From the NCBI RefSeq assembly GCF_040096015.1, contig NZ_JBBMFO010000004.1:1-64000 (forward strand): a stretch of 64,000 nucleotides of DNA. Direction: 5' to 3'. The notes below the pieces were generated by a model that saw nothing but the letters and a program-made list of their open reading frames with translations, had not been told where the DNA came from and searched no databases. Of the stretch, positions 32,838-42,402 are shown piece after piece. Positions within the stretch are counted from its first letter, which is position 1. Every line of letters begins with the position of its first letter. Source of the DNA: Peptoniphilus_A hominis (GTDB lineage: Bacteria; Bacillota; Clostridia; Tissierellales; Peptoniphilaceae). Both the position numbers and the translations under genes were made by a program.

Positions 32838-34103
32838 TTAATACCATCCTCTTAGTTTCATAGCTTTATCGATAGATTGGATAGCGTACATGTAAACTCC
32901 TTCTCTAGGAACTACATCGTATTCGTCACAAATTCCAAATACACCTTCGATAGCTTTCATCATGTCAGCTTCTTGTTTTTCTTCAACTTCAGCTTCAGTC
33001 CAGTACATTCCGTATTGGTTTTGAACCCATTCGTAATAAGAAACAAGAACTCCACCAGAGTTAGTTAAAATGTCTGGAGTTAGAGGAATTCCTCTTTCAA
33101 CAAGAACCTTGTCTCCTTCTGGAGTAGTAGGTCCATTAGCTGCTTCACAAACTAATTTAACATTAAGTTTTTTAGCAACATCACCAGTGATTACATTTTC
33201 TAGAGCTGCTGGAATTAAGATATCCCATTCGCCTGTCCAGAAATCATCTGCAGAAATTTGTTTTGCATCTGGGTAACCAATTAGTGTGTGGTGTTCGTTC
33301 TTATAAGCAATAAGTTTTTTGAAGTCTAGTCCATTTTCATTGTATAGAGCGTAGTTTCCTTCTTTTTTGTCCCATTCAGCTAGAGCGTAAACTTTTCCGC
33401 CTTGTCTTTCAATGTTTTTAACTGTGAAAGATCCAACATTACCGAATCCTTGAACTGCAATTTTAGCTTTTGAGAAGTCAATTCCTTCACGCTTAGCAGC
33501 TTCTCTAGTTACTACAGCAACACCAAAACCTGTTGCTTCGTTTCTTCCTTCAGATCCGCCAAGTCCAACTGGTTTACCAGTTAACATTCCGATATCTTGT
33601 CTGTCTCCGTTAACTTTGATCCATTCATCAAGGAACCAAGCCATGATTTGTCCATTAGTGTTAACGTCTGGTGCTGGAATATCAATTCTTTCACCAAGAT
33701 ATTTGTAAAGTCCTCTTATCCAACCTCTTGAAAGTTGTTCTAATTCTCTATCAGATAGTTCAGATGGATCTACACAAATACCACCTTTTCCTCCACCGTA
33801 TGGAAGACCAAGTGCTCCACCTTTGAAAGTCATCCAAAGAGAAAGAGCTTTAACTTCATCAAGGTTTACATTTGGATGGAATCTAACTCCGCCCTTAGAA
33901 GGACCAACTGCTGATGAGTGAGCTGATCTCCAACCTTTGAAAACTTTTACTGAACCGTCATCCATTTTTACTGGAATAGAAATTTCAATAACTCTTTCAG
34001 GTTCTTTTAGAAGTTCATAAACTGCTGGGTCGCAACCTAGCTTGTCACATGCAGCCTTAACTTTTTGTTGAGCTGCTACTAACGGATTTAAAGTATCTGT
34101 CAT
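32838..34103 (-). CDS. gdhA: Glutamate dehydrogenase (Glu/Leu/Phe/Val family)
   Basis: The 421-residue protein has the hexameric glutamate dehydrogenase pattern: catalytic lysine region PYGGGKGGICVDP (about 110-122), PAPDVNTNGQIMAW, and a Rossmann motif VQGFGNVGSFTVKNIE for NAD(P). It oxidatively deaminates glutamate to 2-oxoglutarate and ammonia, a central step of amino-acid fermentation. It is single, with a consensus promoter and its own terminator. Codon use and promoter strength suggest high expression. Confidence 0.96.
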   Translation of the reverse strand: MTDTLNPLVAAQQKVKAACDKLGCDPAVYELLKEPERVIEISIPVKMDDGSVKVFKGWRSAHSSAVGPSKGGVRFHPNVNLDEVKALSLWMTFKGGALGLPYGGGKGGICVDPSELSDRELEQLSRGWIRGLYKYLGERIDIPAPDVNTNGQIMAWFLDEWIKVNGDRQDIGMLTGKPVGLGGSEGRNEATGFGVAVVTREAAKREGIDFSKAKIAVQGFGNVGSFTVKNIERQGGKVYALAEWDKKEGNYALYNENGLDFKKLIAYKNEHHTLIGYPDAKQISADDFWTGEWDILIPAALENVITGDVAKKLNVKLVCEAANGPTTPEGDKVLVERGIPLTPDILTNSGGVLVSYYEWVQNQYGMYWTEAEVEEKQEADMMKAIEGVFGICDEYDVVPREGVYMYAIQSIDKAMKLRGWY

Positions 34104-34507
34104 TTTTTACACTCTCCTTTATGTATATTCATGATAACCATTTCTTACAGTCATAATTATATCAAATAGAAATATTAAGTTCAAGTTGTGGAATTAACTT
34201 TAACGAATTGTTTATATTTGTACTTATAGCTTTAATTTTTAATTTTTTTTGGCAAATAATAATTCAAATCGTAAACAATGGTAAAAATTTTTTTCTTTTG
34301 ATTCTATCACCACAAGCTACTTCTTATTTCCATTTATGTGAATTATTTTAGCACTTTTTTAGGTAATCATTTTCATTAAATTCAAGTAAATTTTTTAAAA
34401 GAAATTCCCTATACAATAAATTTTTTAAAATTTTTTTAAAGTTTTTATTTTAATTTTTACTTATAATTCTTCTGCGTTTAGTGTATCATAGCTTATGAGG
34501 TGATTTT
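34104..34507. promoter_or_regulatory. gdhA promoter and 400-base intergenic region
   Basis: On the minus strand TTGAAC (34179-34184), a 17-base spacer and TATAAT (34156-34161) form the gdhA promoter. On the plus strand a TATAAT at 34462-34467 is a candidate -10 for the YitT gene, with a poor -35. The 270 bases between are AT-rich, and I see no gene or RNA in them. Confidence 0.75.
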
Positions 34508-35392
34508 ATGAACTCAAATACATTGAGTTTAAGAAAATGGATTTTTTCAAAGACCTTTCAAAGAAAACTTCTGTCAGTAATTGTCTGCACTTTAATAGTT
34601 TCCTTTTCCATTGTTTACATAATAAAACCAAATTTATTGATATCAGGTGGCTTGACTGGTCTAAGTATTTTGACATCAAATGTCACAGGCATAAGTCTTC
34701 CCCTCTTAATATTTATACTTAATATACCTACATCTGTTTTGAGCTTTTTCTTTTTAGATAGGGATTTTACATTTTTCTCTACTCTATCGATTTTGCTCCT
34801 ATCTATCTTTGCATCCTTTTACCAAAAAATCTTGCCAGGTTTTTATCTCACAAAGGAACCCATCCTTGCCTGCATCTTTGGTGGTCTCTTAAATGGTATA
34901 GGCATGGGCATCGCCTTTCGTAACGGAACATCAACGGGAGGTCTTGACATAGTGGCGGCAATTCTTAAAAAGAAATTTAACATCACTATAGGCAGTGTCC
35001 TCATGGGCATCAACTTTATTATCGTAAGTTCCCTTGGCTATTTCTTTTCCATAGACAAGGTCCTCTTCACTTTAATCTTGATGTTTATAAACTACAATGT
35101 TGTAGATAAAATTCAACTTGGTGTTGGCAAGCAAAAGCAAGTCCTCGCCATTTCTGAAAAAAACGAAGAGATTGCAAGAGAAATTTACAAGGAAGTTCAC
35201 AGAGGCGCAACTTACATCAAGGGCGTAACTTCTTACAAAAAGAAGGATGTCTACATCTTATATGTTGTATGCTCTTCCAAGCAACTTGTTAAGATTAGAC
35301 AAATTATAAAGGAGATCGACCCCGATGCTTTTGTCTCTGTCTCTGACACTTCAGAAATTTTGGGCAACGGCTTTAAGGAGCTTTCAGTTTAA
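34508..35392 (+). CDS. YitT-family membrane protein with DUF2179 domain
   Basis: The 294-residue protein has about six membrane helices of the YitT_membrane domain (NLLISGGLTGLSIL; GGLLNGIGMGIAFRNGTSTGG) and a C-terminal cytoplasmic DUF2179 domain (HRGATYIKGVTSYKKKDVYILYVVCSSKQL, shown in part). The second domain may bind a ligand. It is the full-length paralogue of the short protein at 546-1187. Function is not established. A ribosome binding site GAGGTGATTTT precedes the ATG. Confidence 0.88.
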   Translation: MNSNTLSLRKWIFSKTFQRKLLSVIVCTLIVSFSIVYIIKPNLLISGGLTGLSILTSNVTGISLPLLIFILNIPTSVLSFFFLDRDFTFFSTLSILLLSIFASFYQKILPGFYLTKEPILACIFGGLLNGIGMGIAFRNGTSTGGLDIVAAILKKKFNITIGSVLMGINFIIVSSLGYFFSIDKVLFTLILMFINYNVVDKIQLGVGKQKQVLAISEKNEEIAREIYKEVHRGATYIKGVTSYKKKDVYILYVVCSSKQLVKIRQIIKEIDPDAFVSVSDTSEILGNGFKELSV

Positions 35393-35426
35393 GCTATATT
35401 CAATTTAAAATTCATTTTTCGTGCAA

Positions 35427-35463
35427 AAAACCACGGGCTTTGTAAATCAAAACTCGTGGTTTT
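35427..35463. terminator. Bidirectional terminator, YitT / CPBP genes
   Basis: AAAACCACG and CGTGGTTTT form the stem around a 19-base loop that contains additional pairing (GGCTTTG with CAAAACT). A and T runs flank both sides. Confidence 0.82.
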
Positions 35464-35465
35464 AT

Positions 35466-36155
35466 TTATTGTATCATTTGTCTTGCAGCCAGATAAATTA
35501 TAATTAAGCTCCAATCGTAAATTATGTGAATGATATAAGTGACACTTAAATTTTTTGAAAGGACATAGGATAGGGATAGGCCCGTCCTTATTATTGAAAT
35601 TATAAGGACTGCTTGCAAGAGATTAAAGTCATAGGTTGAAAGGTGCATTGCCCCAAAGATTACAGAAGAAAGAAGAAGGGCAAAAATTGTCTTTAAAATA
35701 TTATTTTCCGTCTTCATTTTATTTATGACAAACAAAAAGGGAATAATAAAAATTATTTCTTCTGCAATAAATTGAATTGTGGTTGAGACAAAAAAGCTCT
35801 TGAAATTATCTGGCGTTAGCACATCAAATATTGGGTTAGTTGCACCCTCTATGCCAAGATTTGTGACGACAATAGATGAAATTACAACAGCCACAATGGA
35901 AAATCCAAGTCCAATAATTATATAAAGTATGTCCTTCATCTTTAATGGCAAAAATATTTTTTTGATGAATTTTTTGTCCACCACTAAAAGTGAAAGTAGA
36001 CATAAAATACTTATGGCAAGGGCGTAGATAATTTCATTTTTTACCTTTAGTGCGTAAAATAAAAAGCTAACTCCATAAAAGGATCCAATGGCTAAGACAA
36101 GGGCGAGGATCCATCGCCAGGTCTTAGCTTCTATCTTTGGGTAGTGTCTTTTCAT
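35466..36155 (-). CDS. CPBP-family intramembrane protein
   Basis: The 229-residue protein has about seven to eight membrane helices and the CPBP (Abi/CAAX protease-like) motifs: the glutamate pair in FIAEEIIFIIPF and the histidine in FGAMHLSTYDF. The first motif normally reads EExxxR; here the arginine position is hydrophobic, so protease activity is uncertain. Members are often tied to bacteriocin immunity or membrane protein processing. Its start overlaps the preceding gene's stop as ATGA. Confidence 0.78.
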   Translation of the reverse strand: MKRHYPKIEAKTWRWILALVLAIGSFYGVSFLFYALKVKNEIIYALAISILCLLSLLVVDKKFIKKIFLPLKMKDILYIIIGLGFSIVAVVISSIVVTNLGIEGATNPIFDVLTPDNFKSFFVSTTIQFIAEEIIFIIPFLFVINKMKTENNILKTIFALLLSSVIFGAMHLSTYDFNLLQAVLIISIIRTGLSLSYVLSKNLSVTYIIHIIYDWSLIIIYLAARQMIQ

Positions 36156-36697
36156 TTAGCACCAAACTCGATTAAGCCCTTATCTGTCAAAAGATAAGAT
36201 AATTTTTTGTCGTAATCTTCATGAGGGACTTCTTCCACAATTTGATCAGAATAGCCAATGCCCATTCTTATAGTGTCCACTTTGGCAAAAAATTTGTCAT
36301 AGTAGCCTCCGCCGTAGCCAAGTCTGTAACCCTCGCTGTCAAAGGCAAGGCCTGGCGTAATAGTTAGGTCTACATCAAGGACTTCTTCACCAGACTTTGG
36401 TTCAAGGATGCCCATTTTATTTGGCTCTAAGTCTTCTATTCCCCTTACTTCAACGGCAATCATGTCCTTGCCCTTTACCAGTGGCACCAAAAGTTTTTTG
36501 CCATCCTTAATTATGTCCTCAATGATTTTTTTGGTATCAACTTCACTTTTATAGGAAATAAAAACAAAAACAGACTTTGCATTTTTATAAATTTCTAAAT
36601 TTTTAAGATTTTCCCTAATTATTTTATTTTTTTCATCTCTATCTTGAATTTCTGCTCTAACTTTTGTATATTTTTTCCTTACTTCTCTTTTATCCAT
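36152..36697 (-). CDS. 5-formyltetrahydrofolate cyclo-ligase
   Basis: The 181-residue protein has the family's N-terminal KREVRKKYTKVRAEIQ, the substrate strand VFVFISYKSEVDT and the C-terminal phosphate-binding loop RLGYGGGYYDKFF. It converts 5-formyl-THF to 5,10-methenyl-THF with ATP, salvaging folate. It begins one base before the AddB-like gene ends and overlaps the CPBP gene by four bases. Confidence 0.93.
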   Translation of the reverse strand: MDKREVRKKYTKVRAEIQDRDEKNKIIRENLKNLEIYKNAKSVFVFISYKSEVDTKKIIEDIIKDGKKLLVPLVKGKDMIAVEVRGIEDLEPNKMGILEPKSGEEVLDVDLTITPGLAFDSEGYRLGYGGGYYDKFFAKVDTIRMGIGYSDQIVEEVPHEDYDKKLSYLLTDKGLIEFGAK

Positions 36698-39292
36698 TTA
36701 AATCTCCTTGTTCTCGCAAATTTCTCTGTAGTCGCAATTGTCGCAAGTGCTAGTGGAAGTATAATCCCCTGCTCTTATGCTATTGGTCATTCTTCTTATT
36801 TCCTTTTCCACATTTTCTAAAAGAAGGGACAAGTCTTCCTCAGTAAAATAATTTCTCTTCTTGTCGTCTCTTGGCAATAGGTCAGAATTTTTTATGACAG
36901 TGGAAATCTCTCCCCTCTTCACAGAACCATAAGTGGCACTTGCTATTTTCTTACCCAGATTTTTTCTCGCTATAGCATAAAGTGGCATTTGAAAAGATTT
37001 TAAATCTAGAATTTCCTGTTTCGTCCTGCCCTTGGACCTCTTGTAGTCAATTAAAATCTCCTGGTCTCCCAGGGCATCAATCCTGTCGATTCTGCCCTTT
37101 ACCCTTAGTCCACTGACATCTGTTACAAAACCCTCTTCAAAGTATTTTGGAACAAAGCCATATTTTTTTTGCTCTTCCAAGTCCTTTTCAAGGTAATTCT
37201 TTAAGATGTTAAAGGAATTTATTACAGAAATTTTTTCTAGGAAGGACAAATTTTCATAGTCCCCCAAATTTTCTTCCTCTAGAATCAATTCTTTGAGAAC
37301 TTCAACATTTAAATCTCTTTCCCTCTTAAAATATTTCTCCAAAATGTGGTGGAACTTGTCCCCTTCATTTAAATAATATTTTTCCTCATATTCTTTTTCC
37401 AATCTTTCAATTTTGTAAACTCTCTCAAAGAGAAATCTCCTTGGGCAGTCCTTTAAAATGTCAAAATCTGTTACAGAATAATTTCTCTCCTTAATTTTTT
37501 TGTTGATGCCAATTAATTCAGCGGCAGAAACCTTGTAGTCTAGTTCTTGACTTTCATAGTCCAGGTCAAGTTTTGATGTGGCATAAATTTTCTCCTGATC
37601 TTGAATTTTTAAGTCCAAGTCGTAAATCAAGGTGTTTAAAAGCTTTGAAAGTCCCTTGTCCTTGTCCTCTATTAAAATAAAAATTTCCTCTGATGAAAGC
37701 AAATCGTAGATTAGATAGATGTAATCCCTCTGGAAATTCTCCCTTATGAGTCCAATTCTCTCCATGTCCTTTTCTGTTTCCCTATTGTAAAGGAAGTTGT
37801 TCTTATTTTTTCTCTCAAAATTTTTGTCAAAGCCAATTAAAATTAAATTTTTAAAGTCCCTATAATAGTTTGCAGCATAAGATGCAATTTCTATTGCCTC
37901 TAGGTTTTGAACCTCATCAAGCTTTGACTTTTCAAGGTATTTTTTCGTGATTAAGACAAATTCAAAAAGTGAAATCTCCTTATAAAGTGAGGAGAGATTT
38001 TTCATCTTCAAAAAATTTTCTTCCATTTTGTCAAGAAATCTCAGGTCACGAAGTGCCAAAGTCTCTGGATTTTTTTCTACCTCTTCCCTTATTTTTTCTC
38101 GACCACCCTCTAAATAATTTTCAAAAAATTCCATGTAATAATCTAAAGTCCCAAGGTCATCTATTTTTTCTTTTTGTAAAAAGTCCACGCCAGCAAAAAA
38201 ATTCTCTGGAGAATCTGTATTTACTTCAAGGTTTTTTACTTTTGAAAAGTCTATGTCAGATAAATTCTTAAAATCATAGGTCATCAGTGCCTTTTCCAGT
38301 GAAATTTCGTCTACATCCAGAGGAAAATACATGAGTCTCACTCTTTTTAGGGTGTTTTCCTTGTTTTTATTTAAAAAATAGTCCATGAAGACCAAAAATT
38401 CACTTTCAAGAAGAGATTTTTCACTACTTTTTACATTAAATTCAAGGCCTTCAAGAATTTCCCTAGCTTTTATCTTTTCAGCAAGACTTTTTGATCCACT
38501 TAAGATGCCAAGGTCTTGGACCTCCTTGTCCCTTAACAAGAGTTTTAGCTGAGAAAAAAATAAATTGTAAAAATCCTTATCTGATGAAATAATTTTTATA
38601 TCCTTGCCCCTTAAGTCTTCTTTGTAGTCCAAAAATTCTGACTCTTCCAAGACAAAGCCAAGGCCCTCTAGGCTCCTTATAGTGGATGAAATCAAATCAG
38701 ATTTTATAAAATTAAAGGGCAGGTCAAGATAAATATTTTTGTCTGGAAGGTCAGCAAGTTTTTTTATAATTTCCTCTTCATTTTTTCTAAATTCCAAAAA
38801 GCCAGAGATAATTATGCTGTCGTAGGCACTCTTTTCCAGAGAAGAATCCTTTAGCCTTCCATAAAGGTCGTAGCCCCTTTCATCAAAATATGCCTTATAA
38901 AGCTGGAAAACTTTAGAAAGCCCCTTAAAAATTTCTCCATCAATCTCTAAAATGTCTTCACAAGACAAATTATTTTCGCAGATGTCGTCAAAAAAATCTA
39001 AAATAATATCCACAGTCTCAGGAAAAATTTCCATGTCAAGAAAATTATCTTTTAAAATTTTTGATAGGATGATGTATTTTAAAACAGAGTCAGGCCTCTT
39101 TCTCCTATTCTTTTTGCCAATGCCGTCAAAAGTTTCGAAGTCTGTTTTTGTTACGTCAATGCCCCTTCTCAGCATGTCCCTTATGTAAAAATTTATGGCA
39201 GACTGAGATGGCAAGATGACAAGAGTCTTCTCGCCCTTTAAATTTTCAAAATTTAATTTTTCCCTTGGGTTTCTAAAAATTATTTTTTTCAT
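36698..39292 (-). CDS. AddB/RexB-like PD-(D/E)XK nuclease protein
   Basis: The 864-residue protein has a degenerate helicase-like N-terminal part (TLVILPSQSAINFYIRDML) and a C-terminal RecB-type nuclease domain: GDKFHHILEKYF, GRIDRIDALGDQEILIDYKRS with the catalytic D and DYK, and QMPLYAIA. Cysteines at CPRRF and CDNCDYREIC form the iron-sulfur staple typical of AddB. A Walker A motif is not evident at the N terminus. It should partner an AddA helicase-nuclease in double-strand break repair, but addA is not adjacent in this window. Confidence 0.85.
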   Translation of the reverse strand: MKKIIFRNPREKLNFENLKGEKTLVILPSQSAINFYIRDMLRRGIDVTKTDFETFDGIGKKNRRKRPDSVLKYIILSKILKDNFLDMEIFPETVDIILDFFDDICENNLSCEDILEIDGEIFKGLSKVFQLYKAYFDERGYDLYGRLKDSSLEKSAYDSIIISGFLEFRKNEEEIIKKLADLPDKNIYLDLPFNFIKSDLISSTIRSLEGLGFVLEESEFLDYKEDLRGKDIKIISSDKDFYNLFFSQLKLLLRDKEVQDLGILSGSKSLAEKIKAREILEGLEFNVKSSEKSLLESEFLVFMDYFLNKNKENTLKRVRLMYFPLDVDEISLEKALMTYDFKNLSDIDFSKVKNLEVNTDSPENFFAGVDFLQKEKIDDLGTLDYYMEFFENYLEGGREKIREEVEKNPETLALRDLRFLDKMEENFLKMKNLSSLYKEISLFEFVLITKKYLEKSKLDEVQNLEAIEIASYAANYYRDFKNLILIGFDKNFERKNKNNFLYNRETEKDMERIGLIRENFQRDYIYLIYDLLSSEEIFILIEDKDKGLSKLLNTLIYDLDLKIQDQEKIYATSKLDLDYESQELDYKVSAAELIGINKKIKERNYSVTDFDILKDCPRRFLFERVYKIERLEKEYEEKYYLNEGDKFHHILEKYFKRERDLNVEVLKELILEEENLGDYENLSFLEKISVINSFNILKNYLEKDLEEQKKYGFVPKYFEEGFVTDVSGLRVKGRIDRIDALGDQEILIDYKRSKGRTKQEILDLKSFQMPLYAIARKNLGKKIASATYGSVKRGEISTVIKNSDLLPRDDKKRNYFTEEDLSLLLENVEKEIRRMTNSIRAGDYTSTSTCDNCDYREICENKEI

Positions 39293-40262
39293 TTAACAAA
39301 TCACCTAAATTTATGCCAAAAATTTCTTCAGCTATATTTGTCATCTTTTCTCCTGGTAGATAAATAAATTTTTTGCCCTTGACATTTTCAAGCCCATCAC
39401 ACTCAAAAACTATAGAATAATTGTGGAGGAATTGACTGTCCAGTCCCTTTTCCCTAAAAATTTTATTGACCCCTTCATGACCATACTTTCTGTCGCCAAT
39501 GATGAAGAGGTTTTTTTCCTTTAGGGATGCCCTAATTTGGTGGGTCCTTCCCGTTATTAAGTCCACAGCAAGTAGGGAGTAGTCCCCCTTATTTTTTAAG
39601 AGGTGAAATTTTGTGATAGACCTCTTGCCCTCATCTTCCTTTGATTTTTTCATGACATTATTTGCAGTTTTCACTAAATTTATGTCCACATCAAAATCTT
39701 TTTTCACCCTGCCAGAGACAAGAGTCACATAATATTTTTTAATCTGACGACTTTTTATGGCTTCATTTAAAATTTGCAGTGCCTTTAAATTTTTTGCCCC
39801 AATTAAAATCCCAGAAGTGTTTCTGTCAAGCCTATTGACAAAGGCAGGTCTAAAGGATTTTTCCAGCCTTGGACTGTAGTCCCCCTTGGCTATTAAATAG
39901 TCCACCATCCTGTCTAGGGCATTGTCCTGGTAAGCCTTGCTGTCGTTGTGAGTGAGCATGTTAACTGGTTTTTTTACCAAAATAATATCATCGTCTTCGT
40001 ACAAAATATCTGGCAGCTTAGAATTTTTTGACTTCTTAATATCTTTTTTGAATTTATTAATTGTCTCCTCTGACAAAAATAATTTAATTTCATCTCCCTC
40101 AGACAAAATATCTTCAGGCTTTGCCTTTTTCCCATTTAGGACAATATTTTTCTTCCTCAAATTTTTATATATGAAGGACAGTGGCGCCTTCTCAAAATAA
40201 ATTTTTAAGAACCTGTCCAGCCTTCTACCCTGGTCATTTTTATTTACAATAATTTCTCGCAT
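39273..40262 (-). CDS. RluA-family 23S rRNA pseudouridine synthase
   Basis: The 329-residue protein has an N-terminal S4 RNA-binding domain (QGRRLDRFLKIYFEKAPLSF) and the RluA catalytic domain with RPAFVNRLDRNTSGILIGAK, where the aspartate of RLDR is the nucleophile, and LITGRTHQIRASL. RluC-type enzymes modify 23S rRNA. I use the ATG at 40262 behind TTGGAGATCTT; the frame is open 56 codons further up but that part is unlike the family. It overlaps the AddB-like gene by 20 bases. Confidence 0.92.
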   Translation of the reverse strand: MREIIVNKNDQGRRLDRFLKIYFEKAPLSFIYKNLRKKNIVLNGKKAKPEDILSEGDEIKLFLSEETINKFKKDIKKSKNSKLPDILYEDDDIILVKKPVNMLTHNDSKAYQDNALDRMVDYLIAKGDYSPRLEKSFRPAFVNRLDRNTSGILIGAKNLKALQILNEAIKSRQIKKYYVTLVSGRVKKDFDVDINLVKTANNVMKKSKEDEGKRSITKFHLLKNKGDYSLLAVDLITGRTHQIRASLKEKNLFIIGDRKYGHEGVNKIFREKGLDSQFLHNYSIVFECDGLENVKGKKFIYLPGEKMTNIAEEIFGINLGDLLNEKNNF

Positions 40263-40335
40263 AAGATCTCCAAACTTTTCATTTTTTAACTTTACTGATA
40301 TAATTATATCAAAACAAGTTGAAAAGAGGTTTATT

Positions 40336-41031
40336 TTGAAAAATATTAACAGAGGCAAACTCTTTTTTATTAAATTTTTGCAAGTTTTCTTGTCAATATT
40401 ATTTTTCCTCTTCTTGGTTTTCGTAATCAAGTGGAGAATGGATTGTCTTTATGTCAATTCAATTTCCCACCGCAATGTAAGCATTGGTATAGGCGACGAG
40501 CTTTCTAAGACTACTAACGAAATTTTAGTTGCCACTGGTCTTAGAGAAGAAGAATTCGTAAAACCAATTGTTGTAATTGACAATGAAGAAGAAAAAGAAG
40601 AGACAGCAGAAGATATGGCTACAAGTAAAATAACAATTCCTGAAGGCACAAATGCCGACGGACTTGGCAAAATTTTAATGGAAAATGGGCTAATAAAAGA
40701 TTTAAATGCCTACAAGGCACTAATTGACGATATGCAAATTGGAGATAAAATTGTACCTGGCACTTACGACCTTAGCAAGGAACTAACTGTGCGTGAAGTC
40801 CTAGCCATAGTTTCAAACACAAGTCTTCAATCATACAAGGTAAACATTGCTGAAGGCGCAAGTCCAGCTGACCTTGCCAACACCCTAATGGAAATTGGCG
40901 TAATTAAATCGCCTGATGACTTTATAGCTACCTGCAATAATCTTGGAGTGACAAAATTTGCTCCAGGAAGTCACGAAATACTCATGCCATCAAAGGTGGC
41001 AAATATAATTAAATCATTGGAAGCAAAATAA
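40336..41031 (+). CDS. Membrane-anchored protein with YceG/MltG-like N-terminal repeats, no catalytic domain
   Basis: The 231-residue protein has one N-terminal membrane helix, an acidic linker (about 75-95) and two similar halves: IPEGTNADGLGKILMENGLI near 100 and a related NIAEGASPADLANTLMEIGVI near 172. Both resemble the LysM-like subdomain of MltG (YceG), but the lytic transglycosylase domain with its glutamate is absent. It may bind peptidoglycan without cutting it. It is a single gene ending in a terminator. Confidence 0.65.
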   Translation: MKNINRGKLFFIKFLQVFLSILFFLFLVFVIKWRMDCLYVNSISHRNVSIGIGDELSKTTNEILVATGLREEEFVKPIVVIDNEEEKEETAEDMATSKITIPEGTNADGLGKILMENGLIKDLNAYKALIDDMQIGDKIVPGTYDLSKELTVREVLAIVSNTSLQSYKVNIAEGASPADLANTLMEIGVIKSPDDFIATCNNLGVTKFAPGSHEILMPSKVANIIKSLEAK

Positions 41032-41058
41032 TCTGTGGGAAACCGCAGATTTTTTTTG
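41031..41058 (+). terminator. Terminator of the YceG-like gene
   Basis: ATCTGTGG-GAAA-CCGCAGAT followed by T8. Confidence 0.9.
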
Positions 41059-41136
41059 AAAAATTTTATTCCTGGCTCTAGTCCATGGATATTATAAGCA
41101 TTTTGTGATATATTTTAAAAAAGAATGGAGGATATT

Positions 41137-42222
41137 ATGCACAAAAATAGAATTGATAGACTAATAAAAAAAATGGAAGAAAATAATTTGGCTCACATGA
41201 TCATAAGCGATCCCTATGCAATTTTTTATCTACTTGATAGAAAAATTGAGCCAGGCGAAAGAGCCCTTGCCCTTTACCTTCACAGAGATGGTGACCTAAA
41301 ACTTTTGATAAACGAACTCTTCCCACAAGATGGCGAAGTTGGCGTAGACCTAATTTGGTACAACGATGTGGAAGATGGCATTGAAAAGTTGTCAAAATAC
41401 ATCAAGGAAGATGAAGTCATTGGCATTGACAAATTTTGGTCTGCAAAATTTTTGCTTCGCCTTCAAGAAATTTTCCCTGACAAAAAATATATAAACGGGT
41501 CAGATATAGTTGACGCAGTAAGACGAGTTAAGGACGAAGAAGAAAAACAGCTTATGCGTGAATCTTCCGCCATAAACGACAAGGTCATGGAAGAACTCAT
41601 CCCTTGGGTTGTCAAGGGACTAAATGAAAAAGAACTTAGCGCCAAGCTAAAAGAAATCTACAAGGCTCATGCCGTTGAAGAAGTTTCCTTTGAACCAATT
41701 ACAGCCTACGGAAGATCAGCTGCTGACCCTCACCACTCCACAGACGACACTTGTGGAAAGCTTGGCGACTGCGTAGTCCTTGACATTGGCGGAATGTATA
41801 AAAATTACGCATCAGACATGACTCGCACAGTTTTCATTGGTGAAGTAAGCGACAGGGCTCGTGAAATTTATGAAATCGTAAAGGAAGCCAACCTTCGCGG
41901 CATAAAAGCTGCAAGACCTGGCAACAAGATGTCTGATGTAGATAAGGCGGCAAGGTCCTACATCGAAGAAAAGGGATACGGCAAATACTTCACTCACAGA
42001 ACGGGCCACTCCATTGGGCTTGAAACACACGAAGCAGGCGATGTATCATCAGTAAACGACAGCATCATAGAAGTTGGACAAATCTTTTCAGTTGAGCCAG
42101 GCATTTATCTCTTAGATGAAGGCATTGGCGTCCGCATAGAAGACCTTGTCCTAATAACAGAAGATGGCTGCGAAGTATTAAACCATGTATCAAAGGACTT
42201 AAAAGTAGTTCCTGTAGAATAA
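41137..42222 (+). CDS. Xaa-Pro aminopeptidase (M24)
   Basis: The 361-residue protein has a creatinase-like N-terminal domain and a pita-bread M24 domain with the five metal ligands visible: VLDIGGMYKNYASDMTRT (two aspartates), HRTGHSIGLETHEAG (histidine), VEPGIY (glutamate) and VRIEDLVL (glutamate). It removes N-terminal residues before proline in the cytoplasm, useful for peptide fermentation. The ATG at 41137 follows AATGGAGGATATT; an ATG four codons upstream lies within that site. Confidence 0.93.
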   Translation: MHKNRIDRLIKKMEENNLAHMIISDPYAIFYLLDRKIEPGERALALYLHRDGDLKLLINELFPQDGEVGVDLIWYNDVEDGIEKLSKYIKEDEVIGIDKFWSAKFLLRLQEIFPDKKYINGSDIVDAVRRVKDEEEKQLMRESSAINDKVMEELIPWVVKGLNEKELSAKLKEIYKAHAVEEVSFEPITAYGRSAADPHHSTDDTCGKLGDCVVLDIGGMYKNYASDMTRTVFIGEVSDRAREIYEIVKEANLRGIKAARPGNKMSDVDKAARSYIEEKGYGKYFTHRTGHSIGLETHEAGDVSSVNDSIIEVGQIFSVEPGIYLLDEGIGVRIEDLVLITEDGCEVLNHVSKDLKVVPVE

Positions 42223-42229
42223 AATTTCT

Positions 42230-42268
42230 TATCCCATTAATAGGTCTCCTATTAGTGGGATATTTTTT
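42230..42268 (+). terminator. Terminator of the Xaa-Pro aminopeptidase gene
   Basis: TATCCCATTAATAG-GTCTC-CTATTAGTGGGATA followed by T6. Confidence 0.92.
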
Positions 42269-42402
42269 ACAAATTGCAAAAATTTTTTCAAGCTTATAAA
42301 AATTTTCTAGTATATCCATGACTTTGTAATTTTTTGTCTTATACTATACAATATTACTTATTCACAAGAGGAATTTTTACAAAATGAATTTAAATTAATG
42401 GA

